From: Mycobacterium sp. SMC-4
GTDB taxonomy: Bacteria > Actinomycetota > Actinomycetes > Mycobacteriales > Mycobacteriaceae
DNA: 64,000 bases
Reading direction: 5' to 3'
Assembly: GCF_025263265.1 (NCBI RefSeq)
Contig: NZ_CP079869.1
Span: forward strand, 2,294,001-2,358,000
The notes below the pieces were generated by a model that did no database searches, was not told where the DNA came from, and saw nothing but the letters and a program-made list of their open reading frames with translations. This document shows positions 51,323-60,757 of the stretch, in pieces. How positions within the stretch are numbered: the stretch's first letter is position 1; each line of letters begins with the position of its first letter. The position numbers and the translations under genes are program-made.

Positions 51323-52150
51323 TTATCCCTTCACTGCTCCAGAGGTCAGACCGGCGACGATGCGCCGTTGGAAGATGAGAACCAGGATGACGACGGGGAT
51401 CGTCACGATCACCGACGCCGCCATGATGTATGGCACCGGCGATTCGAAATATGACGCACCCTGGAAGAACGCCAGCGCCGCGGGCACCGTGCGGGCACTG
51501 TCGGTCGAGGTCAGCGAGATCGCGAACAAGAAGTCATTCCAGCAGAAGAAGAAGGTCAAGATCGCGGTGGTGAACACGCCCGGCGCGGCGAGCGGAATGA
51601 TCACCTTGCGGAACGCCTGCCACTGGGTGGCGCCGTCCACCTGTGCGGCATGCTCCATCTCCCAGGGGATCTGACGGAAGAACGCCGACATCGTCCAGAT
51701 CGACAGAGGCAGCGCGAACGTCAGATACGGGATGATCAGGCCCAGCCAAGTGTCGTAGATCCCCAGACCTCGCCACATGTCGAACAGCGGTCCGACCAGA
51801 GCGGCCTGCGGGAACATCGCGATTCCCAACGCCAACGACAACAGCAGCTTTTTGCCCGGAAAGTCCAGGCGGGCAATCGCATAAGCGGCAAACATCGCGA
51901 TGATCACCGAGATGACGGTCGCTATGACCGCGATTCCGATCGAGTTGATCAATGCCCGGGTGAACAACGGCTGACTGAAGATCTGCGCGAAGTTGTCCAG
52001 GGTGAATGTGCTCGGCAGGAACTGCGGGTTACCGGAGACGATGTCTGACGGGGGCTTGAAGGCCAGACTGATCATCCACAGCATCGGTACGAAGCTGTAG
52101 ATGACGATGACGATGCCGGCGATCGTCCACCACTTCGTGTTCTTGGTCAC
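51323..52150 (-). CDS. Sugar ABC transporter permease (MalG/SugB-type)
   Basis: 275-residue binding-protein-dependent permease. Six hydrophobic spans (WTIAGIVIVIYSFVPMLWM, AVIATVISVIIAMFAAYAI, LLLSLALGIAMFPQAALV, LGLIIPYLTFALPLSIW, FTTAILTFFFCWNDFLFAI, AASVIVTIPVVILVLIFQ). The EAA loop is EHAAQVDGATQWQAFRKVIIPLAAPGV. Overlaps the MalF-type gene by four bases. Partner of the MalF-type permease. Confidence 0.92.
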   Translation of the reverse strand: MTKNTKWWTIAGIVIVIYSFVPMLWMISLAFKPPSDIVSGNPQFLPSTFTLDNFAQIFSQPLFTRALINSIGIAVIATVISVIIAMFAAYAIARLDFPGKKLLLSLALGIAMFPQAALVGPLFDMWRGLGIYDTWLGLIIPYLTFALPLSIWTMSAFFRQIPWEMEHAAQVDGATQWQAFRKVIIPLAAPGVFTTAILTFFFCWNDFLFAISLTSTDSARTVPAALAFFQGASYFESPVPYIMAASVIVTIPVVILVLIFQRRIVAGLTSGAVKG

Positions 52151-53079
52151 TGGTCACCCCTGACTTGCGAGAGGTCGGTCTTGAAGACCTTGATGAAGAT
52201 CCACGCGATCACCACCACGGTGAGGAACAACAACACCGAGACCGCAGAACCCATACCGAGATTGACCAGTGTGACGTTCTGCCGGTAGGCCAGGAACGAG
52301 ATCGTCTCGGTGTTGTTGGCGCCGGCGGTCATCACGTACGGGTTGTCGAAGATGCGCCATGCGTCCAGGGTGCGGAACAGCAGCGCCACCATGATCGCCG
52401 CCTTCATGTTCGGTAGCGTGATCTTCCACAAGCGTTGCCACGCAGTGGCTCCGTCGACCTTGGCCGCTTCCTGCATGTCCTCGGGAACCTGAACCAACCC
52501 GGCCAACAGCAGCAGGGAGATGAACGGCGTGGTCTTCCAGATCTCGGACAGGCAGATCACGAAGATCGCCGACCAGCGATCGCCGAACCAGTCGAAGTCG
52601 GTGAGGTTGAGCCACTGATTGACGAAACCGGAGTCGATGGCGAAGGCGTAGCGCCAGATGAACGCCGACACGACGGTCACGATGCCGTAGGGGATGAGGA
52701 TGGCCGTTCGCAACGGCCCGCGCCCCCGCACAATACGAAGCATCACGAACGCGAACCAGAACCCGAGGACGAGTTCGATCGCGACCGTGACGACGGTGAT
52801 TGTCAGGGTGGTGACGAAGTCGTTCCACCAGACCGGGTCGGTCAAGATGACCCCGTAGTTGCTCAACCCGACGAAGCTGCGCCCCTCGGGATCGGTGAGG
52901 CGGTAGTTGTACAGACTCAGCACCAACGCGTAGCCGAGCGGGTAGGCGGTGACCAACAGCATCACCACATACGAGGGCAAGGTCAGATACAGGCCGAGGC
53001 GCCGTTCTCCTCTGGCCCGCTCAGTGAGAGCGGACTTGCCCGGGTCCTCCTGCAGCGGCGGGGTTTGCAGTGTGGTCAC
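52147..53079 (-). CDS. Sugar ABC transporter permease (MalF/SugA-type)
   Basis: 310-residue permease with an N-terminal cytoplasmic extension and about six spans (YVVMLLVTAYPLGYALVLSLY, TITVVTVAIELVLGFWFAFV, GIVTVVSAFIWRYAFAI, ISLLLLAGLVQV, AAIMVALLFRTL, VSVLLFLTVVVIAWIFIKV). The EAA loop is EAAKVDGATAWQRLWKITLPNMKAAI. Starts four bases inside the lipoprotein gene. Likely heterodimer with the 51323 permease. Confidence 0.92.
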   Translation of the reverse strand: MTTLQTPPLQEDPGKSALTERARGERRLGLYLTLPSYVVMLLVTAYPLGYALVLSLYNYRLTDPEGRSFVGLSNYGVILTDPVWWNDFVTTLTITVVTVAIELVLGFWFAFVMLRIVRGRGPLRTAILIPYGIVTVVSAFIWRYAFAIDSGFVNQWLNLTDFDWFGDRWSAIFVICLSEIWKTTPFISLLLLAGLVQVPEDMQEAAKVDGATAWQRLWKITLPNMKAAIMVALLFRTLDAWRIFDNPYVMTAGANNTETISFLAYRQNVTLVNLGMGSAVSVLLFLTVVVIAWIFIKVFKTDLSQVRGDQ

Positions 53080-54386
53080 AGCAGCCGCCTCCCCGACAGC
53101 ACATCAGCCATGAACTCATCTGTCCTTTCCGGGGTTTCGGCGTTGACCGACGCCGGCGGATGCCAGGTCTGCTGCACCGCGCCCGAGATGTCGGTATAGA
53201 ACGGTGACAACGGCCGGGGCCCGCCTTCGGCGATGGACTCCCGGATCAGGTCGGCGTTCTCGTAGTCGGCTCGTAACGTCGGGTCGTCGTAGGACGCCGC
53301 GTACGGCGAGGGTTCACCTTCGTCGAGCATGTACTGGGTGGCCTTGGGCAGGTCGTTGACACACTCGACGAACGCGACAGCCTCCTCCGGATGCTCGGTG
53401 AAGGCCCCGACACCGAGGTTGGCGCCGCCCAACGGCGGGGCGCTCGGGCGGTCCGGGTCCACCCTCGGGTAGCGCGCCCATCCGATGTCGTCGACAACCT
53501 CCTGGGGCAGGGTGCCCGCCTCGGCGGCGCTGCGCGCGGCGGCCAGGACGTAGGGCCAGTTGACCATGAACATGCCCTGCCCGGACTGGAAGTTGGCACG
53601 TGCCTGCTCCTCGGAGGCATTCGACATGTCGGTGGGCGCGGCGCTGGAGCGCGCCAGTGTGCCGACGATCTCGGCTGCCTTGTCACCGGCTGGGCTCGCC
53701 ATCGAGGGCCTGGCATCGCGGCCGGCTTCCACGTCCTGCAGCATCTCGCCGCCGCCTGAGAGCATCAGGGCGTTGATCAACACCGTGTATCCCTCGTAGC
53801 GCTGTGCCTGTACGGCGACCTTCTTGTTCTGCGCCACAGCGGCTTTGATCATCTCGTCCCAGGTGAAGGTGGGGCTGGCCGGGTCCACGCCGGCAGCTGC
53901 GGCGTGCGACTTGCGGTACCACAACAACTGGGTGTTGGACTTGTAGGGCACCCCGTAGAGCTGGTTGTCCCACATTCCGGTCTCGACCGGTGCAGGCAAC
54001 ATCCCCGCAGTCAGGCGCTGGTTCTCCTCGGCGGTGTAGGGCCGCAGAAAGCCGGCGTTGGCGAACTCGGCGGTGAAGACCACGTCCAGGCTGACCACGT
54101 CGATCGAGGAATCCCCGGCCGCCAGCCGCCGCACCATCTGTTCCCGCTGGGCTGTCGCGGTGCTCGGCAGCGCTTCGATGCGTACCTGATAAGCGCTGTC
54201 AGAGGCGTCCGCGCATTCCTGGGCACGGGCGGCCGAGCCACCGTTGTCGGGGAGGATGTACCACGTCAGCGTCGGAGGGCCCCCCTGGCCGCCGCATCCG
54301 GACAACAACGTCGCTGCGAGCAGAGGTGCACTCGCCAGCGCGATTGCGCGACGCCTTCGCCCGTGGGCGAGCTGGTTTCGTCTCAT
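53076..54386 (-). CDS. Sugar-binding lipoprotein (LpqY-like solute-binding protein)
   Basis: 436-residue extracellular solute-binding protein. Lipoprotein signal: basic RRNQLAHGRRRR then AIALASAPLLAATLLSG and lipidated Cys31. Mature part has TLTWYILPDNGG, AAGDSSIDVVSLDVVFTAEF, NQLYGVPYKSNTQLLWYRKS and FMVNWPYVLAAARS, in order of LpqY-type proteins, with low overall similarity. Start is taken at ATG 54386 with GAGG before it. First gene of the leftward importer operon. The imported sugar is not shown; the adjacent glucosidase suggests an alpha-glucoside. Confidence 0.9.
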   Translation of the reverse strand: MRRNQLAHGRRRRAIALASAPLLAATLLSGCGGQGGPPTLTWYILPDNGGSAARAQECADASDSAYQVRIEALPSTATAQREQMVRRLAAGDSSIDVVSLDVVFTAEFANAGFLRPYTAEENQRLTAGMLPAPVETGMWDNQLYGVPYKSNTQLLWYRKSHAAAAGVDPASPTFTWDEMIKAAVAQNKKVAVQAQRYEGYTVLINALMLSGGGEMLQDVEAGRDARPSMASPAGDKAAEIVGTLARSSAAPTDMSNASEEQARANFQSGQGMFMVNWPYVLAAARSAAEAGTLPQEVVDDIGWARYPRVDPDRPSAPPLGGANLGVGAFTEHPEEAVAFVECVNDLPKATQYMLDEGEPSPYAASYDDPTLRADYENADLIRESIAEGGPRPLSPFYTDISGAVQQTWHPPASVNAETPERTDEFMADVLSGRRLL

Positions 54387-54705
54387 CACGTCCTCGTCTA
54401 TGAAATTCATCCTCGTTATGAACTTGTATCTCCGATGAGGGCTACGAGCAGCACATTCGGCACCCGAAGAGTGTGTCACACCTCACAGGTTCGGTGGGGC
54501 AGCAGTGCCGACCGACACGTTGCGCATCCAGCCCCGCCCGCACCGGAGGCCGCAGACGACGCGATCACCGCTGCATCGAACCCCCATGAAAGAGGCTTGT
54601 GGCCATGTGATTACGCCCGCGGTGCGCGGGCGCATAACCGAATTGACACAGTCTGAGCAGCCCGCGAGGCTGGTGGCTCACAGTTCGCGCAAGGTGAGGA
54701 GTGTC
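54387..54705. other. Divergent promoter region between importer and alpha-glucosidase
   Basis: 319 bases without a convincing gene. It must hold both promoters. The open frame that continues upstream from the glucosidase (from 54505) lacks a ribosome site and reads like noise. One CRP-like site is described separately. AT-rich stretches at 54400-54430 (ATGAAATTCATCCTCGTTAT) may include the leftward promoter. No other structure seen. Confidence 0.5.
54472..54487. promoter_or_regulatory. CRP-like binding site candidate
   Basis: TGTGT-CACACC-TCACA matches the mycobacterial CRP pattern TGTGA-N6-TCACA with one mismatch in the left half, within the divergent region of the sugar importer and the alpha-glucosidase. 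GTGTGTCACAC is an overlapping palindrome. cAMP-linked carbon control would fit, but one site by eye is weak evidence. Confidence 0.35.
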
Positions 54706-56346
54706 GTGCCCGCTGCAGAGCCGTCGTGGTGGGAGACCGCGGTCGTCTACCAGGTCTACATCCGCAGCTTCGCCGACGCAGACGGGGACGGCATCGGTGA
54801 CATCGCCGGCTTGCGGAGTCGCCTGCCCTACCTGGCCGGCCTCGGCATCGACGCCATGTGGATCAACCCGTGGTATCCGTCGCCGATGGCCGACGCCGGG
54901 TACGACGTTGCCGACTACCGCGACATCGACGCGGCCTACGGCAGCCTGGCCGAGGCCCAGGAACTGATCGCCGACGCCCATGCAGTCGGTATCCGGGTGC
55001 TGCTGGACATCGTGCCCAATCACACTTCCGACCAGCACGCGTGGTTCCGTGCTGCGCTCGCTGACCAACCGGGTGCCCGGCAGCGCTATCACTTTCGGGC
55101 AGGGCGCGGCGCCGATGGTGCCGAACCGCCCAACAACTGGCAGAGCGTGTTCGGCGGCCCGGCCTGGACGCGGGTGGCCGACGGTTCCTGGTACCTGCAC
55201 CTGTTTGCGCCCGGCCAGCCCGATCTCAACTGGGAACATCCGGAGGTCCGCGCCGAATTCGAGGACATCCTGTCCTTCTGGTTCGACCGCGGAGTCGACG
55301 GATTTCGCATCGATGTCGCTCATGGACTGGTCAAGCAGGCCGGATTACCCGACGCCGACGAGTCGCTGGCCTCGGCGCAGGCGCTGGTCCAGGATCGTGC
55401 GGGCCACCCCGCCTGGGATCAGGACGGCGTTCACGACGTCTATCGCGGGTGGCGCGCGGTGGCCGACCGCTACACGCCTGAGCGCATCTTCATCGCCGAG
55501 GCGTGGGTCGACGGCAATGCGCGACTAGCCCGCTACCTGCGGCCCGACGAGTTGCATACCGCCTTCCAGTTCGACTTCCTGCGGACTCCGTGGCGTGCGC
55601 AGGTACTCCGGGCCGTCATCGACGATGCCATCGAGGCCGCGGCATCGGTAGGGGCACCGCCGACGTGGGTACTGTCCAATCACGACGTGACCCGAACCGT
55701 GACGCGTTTTGCCAGGTCGCAGCCCGTCCACCTGATCGAAACGGACTGGGAGCGAGGGCGCTGGGCCGACGAGGACCCCGATCACGAACTCGGCCGACGC
55801 CGCGCGCGCGCTGCGGCGCTGGTCCAGTTCGCGTTGCCGGGCACCGCCTACGTCTACCAGGGTGAGGAGCTGGCGCTCGAGGAGATCGAAGACCTTCCCG
55901 ACGAGCTGCGCCAGGATCCGACGTGGGTGCAGTCCGGATTCACCGATGTTGGTCGCGACGGATGTCGAATCCCGTTGCCGTGGACCGACACTGACATACC
56001 CTACGGATTCGCCAGCCATGGCGGCGCGGTAACTTGGCTACCGCAGCCGCCGCACTGGGCCGAACACAGCGTGCAGGCACAGGACCGCGACCCCGGTTCC
56101 ACTCTGAACCTGTATCGACGTGCGCTGCAGCTTCGTCCGAGGTTGTGGCGCGATGCCGGGGCGATCCGCTGGCTCGACGTCGCGCTCGATGTTGCGGCCT
56201 TCGAGCGGGACGGTGTCCAGTGCTGGGTCAACACCGGGGATTGCGGCGTTGCGCTGCCCGCTTCCGCCACGGTGGTGCTGTCCTCGGTGGCCGGTGTCGA
56301 GCAGGTGCTCCCACCCGACGCCACCGTCTGGTTGAAATTGGAGTAG
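54706..56346 (+). CDS. GH13 alpha-glucosidase (AglA-like)
   Basis: 546-residue GH13 enzyme hydrolysing alpha-glucosidic bonds. The start is EPSWWETAVVYQVYIRSFAD; the four conserved regions are present: VLLDIVPNHTSD, GVDGFRIDVAHGL (nucleophile D203), IFIAEAWVDG (acid E265) and WVLSNHDVTR (D327). No signal peptide, so cytosolic. GTG 54706 has GAGGAGTGT-type ribosome site (GAGGAG at about 54696); the open frame continues upstream without one. Divergent from the importer, it likely splits the imported sugar into glucose. Confidence 0.92.
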   Translation: MPAAEPSWWETAVVYQVYIRSFADADGDGIGDIAGLRSRLPYLAGLGIDAMWINPWYPSPMADAGYDVADYRDIDAAYGSLAEAQELIADAHAVGIRVLLDIVPNHTSDQHAWFRAALADQPGARQRYHFRAGRGADGAEPPNNWQSVFGGPAWTRVADGSWYLHLFAPGQPDLNWEHPEVRAEFEDILSFWFDRGVDGFRIDVAHGLVKQAGLPDADESLASAQALVQDRAGHPAWDQDGVHDVYRGWRAVADRYTPERIFIAEAWVDGNARLARYLRPDELHTAFQFDFLRTPWRAQVLRAVIDDAIEAAASVGAPPTWVLSNHDVTRTVTRFARSQPVHLIETDWERGRWADEDPDHELGRRRARAAALVQFALPGTAYVYQGEELALEEIEDLPDELRQDPTWVQSGFTDVGRDGCRIPLPWTDTDIPYGFASHGGAVTWLPQPPHWAEHSVQAQDRDPGSTLNLYRRALQLRPRLWRDAGAIRWLDVALDVAAFERDGVQCWVNTGDCGVALPASATVVLSSVAGVEQVLPPDATVWLKLE

Positions 56347-56433
56347 CCAGGAGAGGTCTTTGTGCTCTCGTTCGGGCGCGACATGCGGCGCACCCTGAAA
56401 GGCGATGAACGACTTTCGACGGGAGGACGAGGC

Positions 56434-57426
56434 ATGAGTGCCCATTTCCCCGATGCCAAGACACTTCGCTCTGCGCTGGCGTTGGCCGGTCGGGCACCGT
56501 CGGTGCACAACTCACAGCCGTGGCAATGGAGGGTGGGCGAACACAGTCTGCACCTCTACGCCAAGCCCGATCTGTTGTTGCCCCGTATCGACCCCGACGG
56601 CCGTGACCTTCTGTTGAGTTGTGGTGCCGCACTCAACCATTGCGCGGTGGCATTGGCCGCATTGGGCTGGCAGGCCAAGCTGCACCGGCTGCCGAACCCC
56701 GCTGACCCCAATCACCTCGCGGCGCTCGAGGTCTACCCGTATCCGGCGGCCGAACTCGACGTCACGCTCGCTGCGGCGATTCCGCGCCGGCGCACCGACC
56801 GTCGTCATTACAGTTCATGGCCGGTTCCCAGAGGGGATATCGCGCTGATGGGCGCCCGTGCTGCCCGCGCGGGTGTCATTTTGCGTCGCGTCGACGACAT
56901 GGACGGCCTCAGAGAGCTGGTAACCGAGGCGGCTGCGCGTCATCTCGCCGATCCCGAGTATCTCGCGGAGCTGACGACCTGGAGCGGACGTTACGCCTCG
57001 ACAGCCGGCGTTCCCGCGCGCAGTGTTCCCGGCGCCAACGGCACAGGTGTGGTTCCGCTGCGCTCATTTGCCGGTGGGGTGTTGCCCCAGCCTGACGGAG
57101 TCGACGCTACCGAGGAGAACTCGGTGGTGGTGGCTTTGGGCACAGTGGCTGACGATCGCCTGTCGCAGCTGCGCGCCGGAGAGGCCGCCAGCGTCGTGAT
57201 GCTGACCGCGACGGCCCAAGGTCTGGCCAACTGCCCTGTAACCGAACCGCTCGAGGTCGCCGAGACGAGAGAGATGGTCCGCAGCGACGTCTTCGGCGCC
57301 GACGCCTATCCACAGATCATGCTCCGCATCGGATGGGCGCCGGTCAACGCGGACCCGTTGCCGTCGACACCGCGCCGGGACCTCTCCGAGATCATGACGG
57401 CGCTGGACGGAGCGCCAATCGGCTGA
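56434..57426 (+). CDS. Acg-family nitroreductase-like protein, copy 1
   Basis: 330-residue protein of the Acg/Rv2032-Rv3131 family, a nitroreductase fold with altered flavin pocket. ALALAGRAPSVHNSQPWQW (the RAPSxHNSQPW signature), DGRDLLLSCGAALNHCAVAL and the C-terminal YPQIMLRIGWAPVNADPLPSTPRRDL are diagnostic. ATG 56434 follows GGGAGGACGAGG. It is convergent with devR, in the same relative place as Rv3131 next to the M. tuberculosis devRS locus. I see no clear DosR box in the 87 bases upstream. Confidence 0.9.
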   Translation: MSAHFPDAKTLRSALALAGRAPSVHNSQPWQWRVGEHSLHLYAKPDLLLPRIDPDGRDLLLSCGAALNHCAVALAALGWQAKLHRLPNPADPNHLAALEVYPYPAAELDVTLAAAIPRRRTDRRHYSSWPVPRGDIALMGARAARAGVILRRVDDMDGLRELVTEAAARHLADPEYLAELTTWSGRYASTAGVPARSVPGANGTGVVPLRSFAGGVLPQPDGVDATEENSVVVALGTVADDRLSQLRAGEAASVVMLTATAQGLANCPVTEPLEVAETREMVRSDVFGADAYPQIMLRIGWAPVNADPLPSTPRRDLSEIMTALDGAPIG

Positions 57427-57436
57427 GCCTCGCGTT

Positions 57437-58081
57437 TCAGTCGGAGTGGCGGTGCCGGTCGAGTTTGGATACGAACACCGCAGCCTGGGTTCGGCGTTCC
57501 ATGCCGAGCTTGGCCAACAGCCGCGACACGTAGTTCTTGACCGTCTTCTCGGCAAGGAACATCCGTGCGGCGATCTGCTTGTTGGTCAGGCCCTCCCCAA
57601 GGAGATCGAGCAGGATGCGCTCCTGGTCGGTCAGTTCGGACAACGGGTCTGATCGCTCGCCATCACTGCGCAACTTCGTCATCAGCGCGGCGGCAGCGCG
57701 ATTGTCCAGCAGTGATCGACCCGCACCTACCTCCTTGATCGCTTTCGCCAACTCCATACCCTTGATGTCCTTGACCACATAACCGCTGGCGCCGGCGAGG
57801 ATCGCGTCGAGCATCGCCTCATCGGAGGTGAAGGACGTGAGCATCAGACACCGGAGGTTGGGCAGTTCGGACAGCAGATCACGGCACAGTTCGATGCCGT
57901 TGCCGTCGGGCAGTCGGACGTCGAGGACGGCGACTTCAGGTTGAGTGGCGGGTATTCGGGCCAGGGCTTCGGCAACCGACCCCGCTTCGCCGACCACCTC
58001 GAGGTCGGGGTCTGCGCCGAGAAGATCGATCAGTCCCCGGCGGACCACCTCGTGATCGTCGACCAGAAATACCTTCACCAT
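57437..58081 (-). CDS. devR: Dormancy response regulator DevR/DosR
   Basis: 214-residue NarL-type response regulator, nearly the same as M. tuberculosis DevR by recollection of its sequence. Receiver: [14 protein letters not shown] (D8, D9), phosphoacceptor D54 in [19 protein letters not shown]82 ([11 protein letters not shown]) and K104 ([11 protein letters not shown]). DNA-binding part [19 protein letters not shown] and [19 protein letters not shown]. It controls the hypoxia/NO dormancy regulon. GTG/ATG ambiguity is settled by [12 protein letters not shown] at 58081. The sensor gene devS expected next (downstream) is absent. Gap of 49 bases from the universal stress gene. Confidence 0.97.
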   Translation of the reverse strand: MVKVFLVDDHEVVRRGLIDLLGADPDLEVVGEAGSVAEALARIPATQPEVAVLDVRLPDGNGIELCRDLLSELPNLRCLMLTSFTSDEAMLDAILAGASGYVVKDIKGMELAKAIKEVGAGRSLLDNRAAAALMTKLRSDGERSDPLSELTDQERILLDLLGEGLTNKQIAARMFLAEKTVKNYVSRLLAKLGMERRTQAAVFVSKLDRHRHSD

Positions 58082-58130
58082 GGGGCGACCTCGCAGAGCC
58101 GAGATGTCGACGGGGGCATGTTCGTGCGAT

Positions 58131-58934
58131 TCACACCACCAGTATTGAACAATCGGTGTCGCGGAGGGCGGCATTGCCCGGCGCGCCGACGACCTCACCG
58201 ACCCCGCCGGCGCGTTCGCGTCCGATCACCACCAGTTGTATCGATGCGGCTCGGGCGCGCAGGTACTCCAGCGTATGACTGCAGCACACCGGGCGCACGT
58301 CGAGGTCGGGATAGTCGCGCGACCATTTCGACAGCTGGCGCGACCCCTGCGACTGAATGTGAGCGCACACCCGCGGAGGTGCGATGAGGCGCACCTCGGT
58401 GCCGCGGCGACGGGCCTCTTCGAGTGCCCGGGTGACCACGGCGGTACCGGCGGGGTCACCGGTGAACTCGGCGACAACTGCCCGCGTCGCGGCGCTGTGC
58501 GGGCGGTGTGCCCGTACAACTGCCACCGGGCAGTGCGCCGTGGCCGCCAGAGCCGCAGCGGTCGACCCGATCCGTCCCCACGTCGCGTGGTGCAGCCCGC
58601 GCGCCCCCACACAGAGCGTTGTCGCGGTCCGAGCAGCCTCAAGCAACATGCGTACCGGGGCCCCGTGCAGGATCTCGATCTCGATCTTGACCGGCCGCTC
58701 GGTGGACTCCACTGCTGCCACCGCATAGCGGACGGCCAGTTCGGCCGTGGCCAGCCGGCGGGCCTGGTCCTGCGGATCAGCTGCGGCACGCTCAGAGGGT
58801 TCGATAACTGAAACCAGCCGCAGGGGGATGTCGCAAAGCACGGCTTCGTCGACGGCCCACAGTGCTGCGTCGACCGCGGAAGGGGAGCCGTCGATGCCGA
58901 CAATGACACACGTGCTCCCGGCATGAACGTTCAT
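58131..58934 (-). CDS. Universal stress protein (Rv3134c-like, two domains)
   Basis: 267-residue protein with two UspA domains. Domain 1: [21 protein letters not shown] and the ATP-binding [32 protein letters not shown] (G-x2-G-x9-GS); domain 2 has [17 protein letters not shown] and [18 protein letters not shown], where the glycine motif is degenerate. Same length and place relative to devR as Rv3134c of M. tuberculosis. Start overlaps the upstream Acg-like gene by four bases. A member of the operon that probably delivers devR. Confidence 0.92.
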   Translation of the reverse strand: MNVHAGSTCVIVGIDGSPSAVDAALWAVDEAVLCDIPLRLVSVIEPSERAAADPQDQARRLATAELAVRYAVAAVESTERPVKIEIEILHGAPVRMLLEAARTATTLCVGARGLHHATWGRIGSTAAALAATAHCPVAVVRAHRPHSAATRAVVAEFTGDPAGTAVVTRALEEARRRGTEVRLIAPPRVCAHIQSQGSRQLSKWSRDYPDLDVRPVCCSHTLEYLRARAASIQLVVIGRERAGGVGEVVGAPGNAALRDTDCSILVV

Positions 58935-59926
58935 CTTGTGCCCCTGCGGATCTCGACGACATCATCGACCGATCGGCGTGGGGTGGCCGGCGGCGGCGGT
59001 TTCAGGATCGAGACTCGTCCTACCCGCACCAGTACCTGCGGTATCGACCGATTGCCCACCAGTGCCGCCAGAACGTCGCGGCCTGAGGAGAGTTCGGTGA
59101 CATGGCTGACCGTGCACGTCGCCATACCGGCGGCGGTGGCGTCGAGCAGAACTGCGGACAGAGTTTCGCCGCAGCGCAAAACACTGTCGTGCGAGTCGTC
59201 GACGGTCGACAGGAGGAGAACTGCCGCACGGTCGTCGGCCACGCGCCCGTACCGCTGGGGGATCGGGTTGACCCGGAACGTCCTGCCCACGTCGACGTGC
59301 TGCCGTTGGTCATCTGAAACTAATGCGGCCCTAGGTATTCCGTCCTGGGCGGAGAAGCCGGCAGTAGCCGAAGCCAATTCCTGTTGGTAGAAGGCGTCGG
59401 CGGAGCGCAGCAGATCGGCGAGCAATGAAGCCTCCGACAGTGTCGCCCGATCGTCGTCTGTGAGATGGTCGACCCGGACGGCGCGCGCGGAGGTGAAAGT
59501 CTGAAGAATCCCGCTGGTCGGATCCCAATCGTGAGGGGCCGCCAGCGGTGCCCGTTCGGTGTGCCGCAACAAAATCGCATCGGCGCGACGCTGTTGTTCG
59601 GCGGAGACAGCCTCCACCGGCGCGAACTCGACGCTGGCCAGATGCAGCCGGTCACGTTCGTCGGGGAAACGGTGCACCGGGGTGGCCCACCCGGCCGCGG
59701 CCATCGCGACGCGAAAATGGTGAAGCGCCGCCCCACAACTGATCAAGGCCTCACGTCCCGAATTGTCGGCTCCGCGCATCAGTCGCGCAGGGTCGGCGAA
59801 CAACTCGACACACTGGTCGGTCACCACCCACCGCCACGGCTGGCTGTTATGCAGTGACGGCGCCCGGCACGCCAACCGCAAGGCGTCGATGACGACAGCC
59901 TCGGACGGGACGCGGGTGGGTGACAT
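58931..59926 (-). CDS. Acg-family nitroreductase-like protein, copy 2
   Basis: 331-residue paralogue of copy 1. IDALRLACRAPSLHNSQPWRWVV, NSGREALISCGAALHHFRVAM, LLLSTVDDSHDSVLRCGETL and IPQVLVRVGRVSILKPPPPATPRRSVDDV. ATG 59926 follows GGAGG with six-base spacing; further ATGs upstream (59953, 59956) are less suited. First gene of a leftward operon Acg - universal stress - devR. Expected to be part of the DevR-controlled set. Confidence 0.9.
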   Translation of the reverse strand: MSPTRVPSEAVVIDALRLACRAPSLHNSQPWRWVVTDQCVELFADPARLMRGADNSGREALISCGAALHHFRVAMAAAGWATPVHRFPDERDRLHLASVEFAPVEAVSAEQQRRADAILLRHTERAPLAAPHDWDPTSGILQTFTSARAVRVDHLTDDDRATLSEASLLADLLRSADAFYQQELASATAGFSAQDGIPRAALVSDDQRQHVDVGRTFRVNPIPQRYGRVADDRAAVLLLSTVDDSHDSVLRCGETLSAVLLDATAAGMATCTVSHVTELSSGRDVLAALVGNRSIPQVLVRVGRVSILKPPPPATPRRSVDDVVEIRRGTR

Positions 59927-60110
59927 AGTGGCCTCCATTGCCTGTGCCATCAACGATGCTCGTCAGGGGAGGGCAATTCCAGGGTCCATGGTCACCAGCT
60001 GTCGAGGTTCGGTTGGCCAGGTGATGCACCATGGCCGAGTGGCTGGCGGCGAGCGCGGGTGAGGTCGACCTCGCCACGCGCCGTCGGGACGGCGGTGGGC
60101 GCGCGGTCAG

Positions 60111-60578
60111 TGCCCGGCGCTGGTGCTGCCGCTGCGTGTCACCGACGACGCGACCATCGTCGATCTTCACGGCTGTTCGTCGGGCGTGACCCGGTCGCGG
60201 CAACGCCTTGACGCGGCAATCGCAGATTTCTCAGGCGCTGAGATTCGTCCGTCGGCGCAGTTCGTCGGCCCGCTGTCGGGGGTCGACCAGTGCTGGCCGA
60301 CCATACCGAGGCAGGGAGCCGTGAAGCGGTCAGCAACGTCATTCGCCATGATCAACGCTGAGCGTCGTGGTCACCGTCGACGACGATTCGGCGGTCGAAG
60401 TGTCCGACAACGGATGCGGTACCTCCGAGGACCTCACCGCCAGCGGACTGGCCAGCTTGCAACAGCGCGCCGAGAAGGCGGCCGGCTCGGCGACGGTGAG
60501 GTCTGCACCGAAGGTGGCACCCGTCTGCTAAGGCGCGCGTCGCTGCCCTCCGGCCGCGTCAAAGACACATCGATGTAA
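60111..60578 (+). pseudogene. Remnant of a DevS/DosT-type sensor histidine kinase
   Basis: Fragments of the C-terminal half of a DosS/DosT-type kinase, in three frames. Frame 1: CPALVLPLRV (end of a GAF domain), joined directly to IVDLHGCSSGVTRSRQRLDAA and QFVGPLSGVD, so the H-box region is missing. Frame 2 from 60290: VLADHTEAGSREAVSNVIRH (N-box), stop at 60359. Frame 3 from 60361: VTVDDDSAVEVSDNGCGTSEDL (as SVVVTVDDDSAVEVS ... DNGCG) and SGLASLQQRAEKAAGSATVRSAP. Back to frame 1 from 60510: EGGTRLLRRASLPS. At least three frameshifts and one internal deletion, so no protein. Possibly more GAF remnant upstream from 60031. Confidence 0.85.
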
Positions 60579-60757
60579 TTCACGCACAAACGTGTTTCCC
60601 CAGGTCATGGCGTTTCACCGATGACGGGATCGCCTCTCCTTCGCAACGGTTGGATAACGCACAAATTGTCGCGCCGGTGATTTCAGAAATTGTCGGTTCA
60701 GTAAGCCCAGTAAGCGAACGCGATATTCACAGCACGACGCAGAAAGACTGGGAGCGC
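60579..60757. other. Upstream region of the repeat-protein gene
   Basis: About 180 bases without gene. AAATTGTCG is repeated directly at 60663 and 60687, and CAGTAAGC occurs twice at 60699-60714 region. These may mark promoter or regulator contacts. GGGAGC lies before the ATG at 60758 as the ribosome site. The region before the pseudogene (59927-60110) shows no confident feature. Confidence 0.4.

Noticed and set aside
59927..60030. DosR box upstream of the Acg-like operon
   Set aside because: GGTGACCATGGACCC-like sequence at about 59985 is only a poor match to the DosR consensus; not enough to call.
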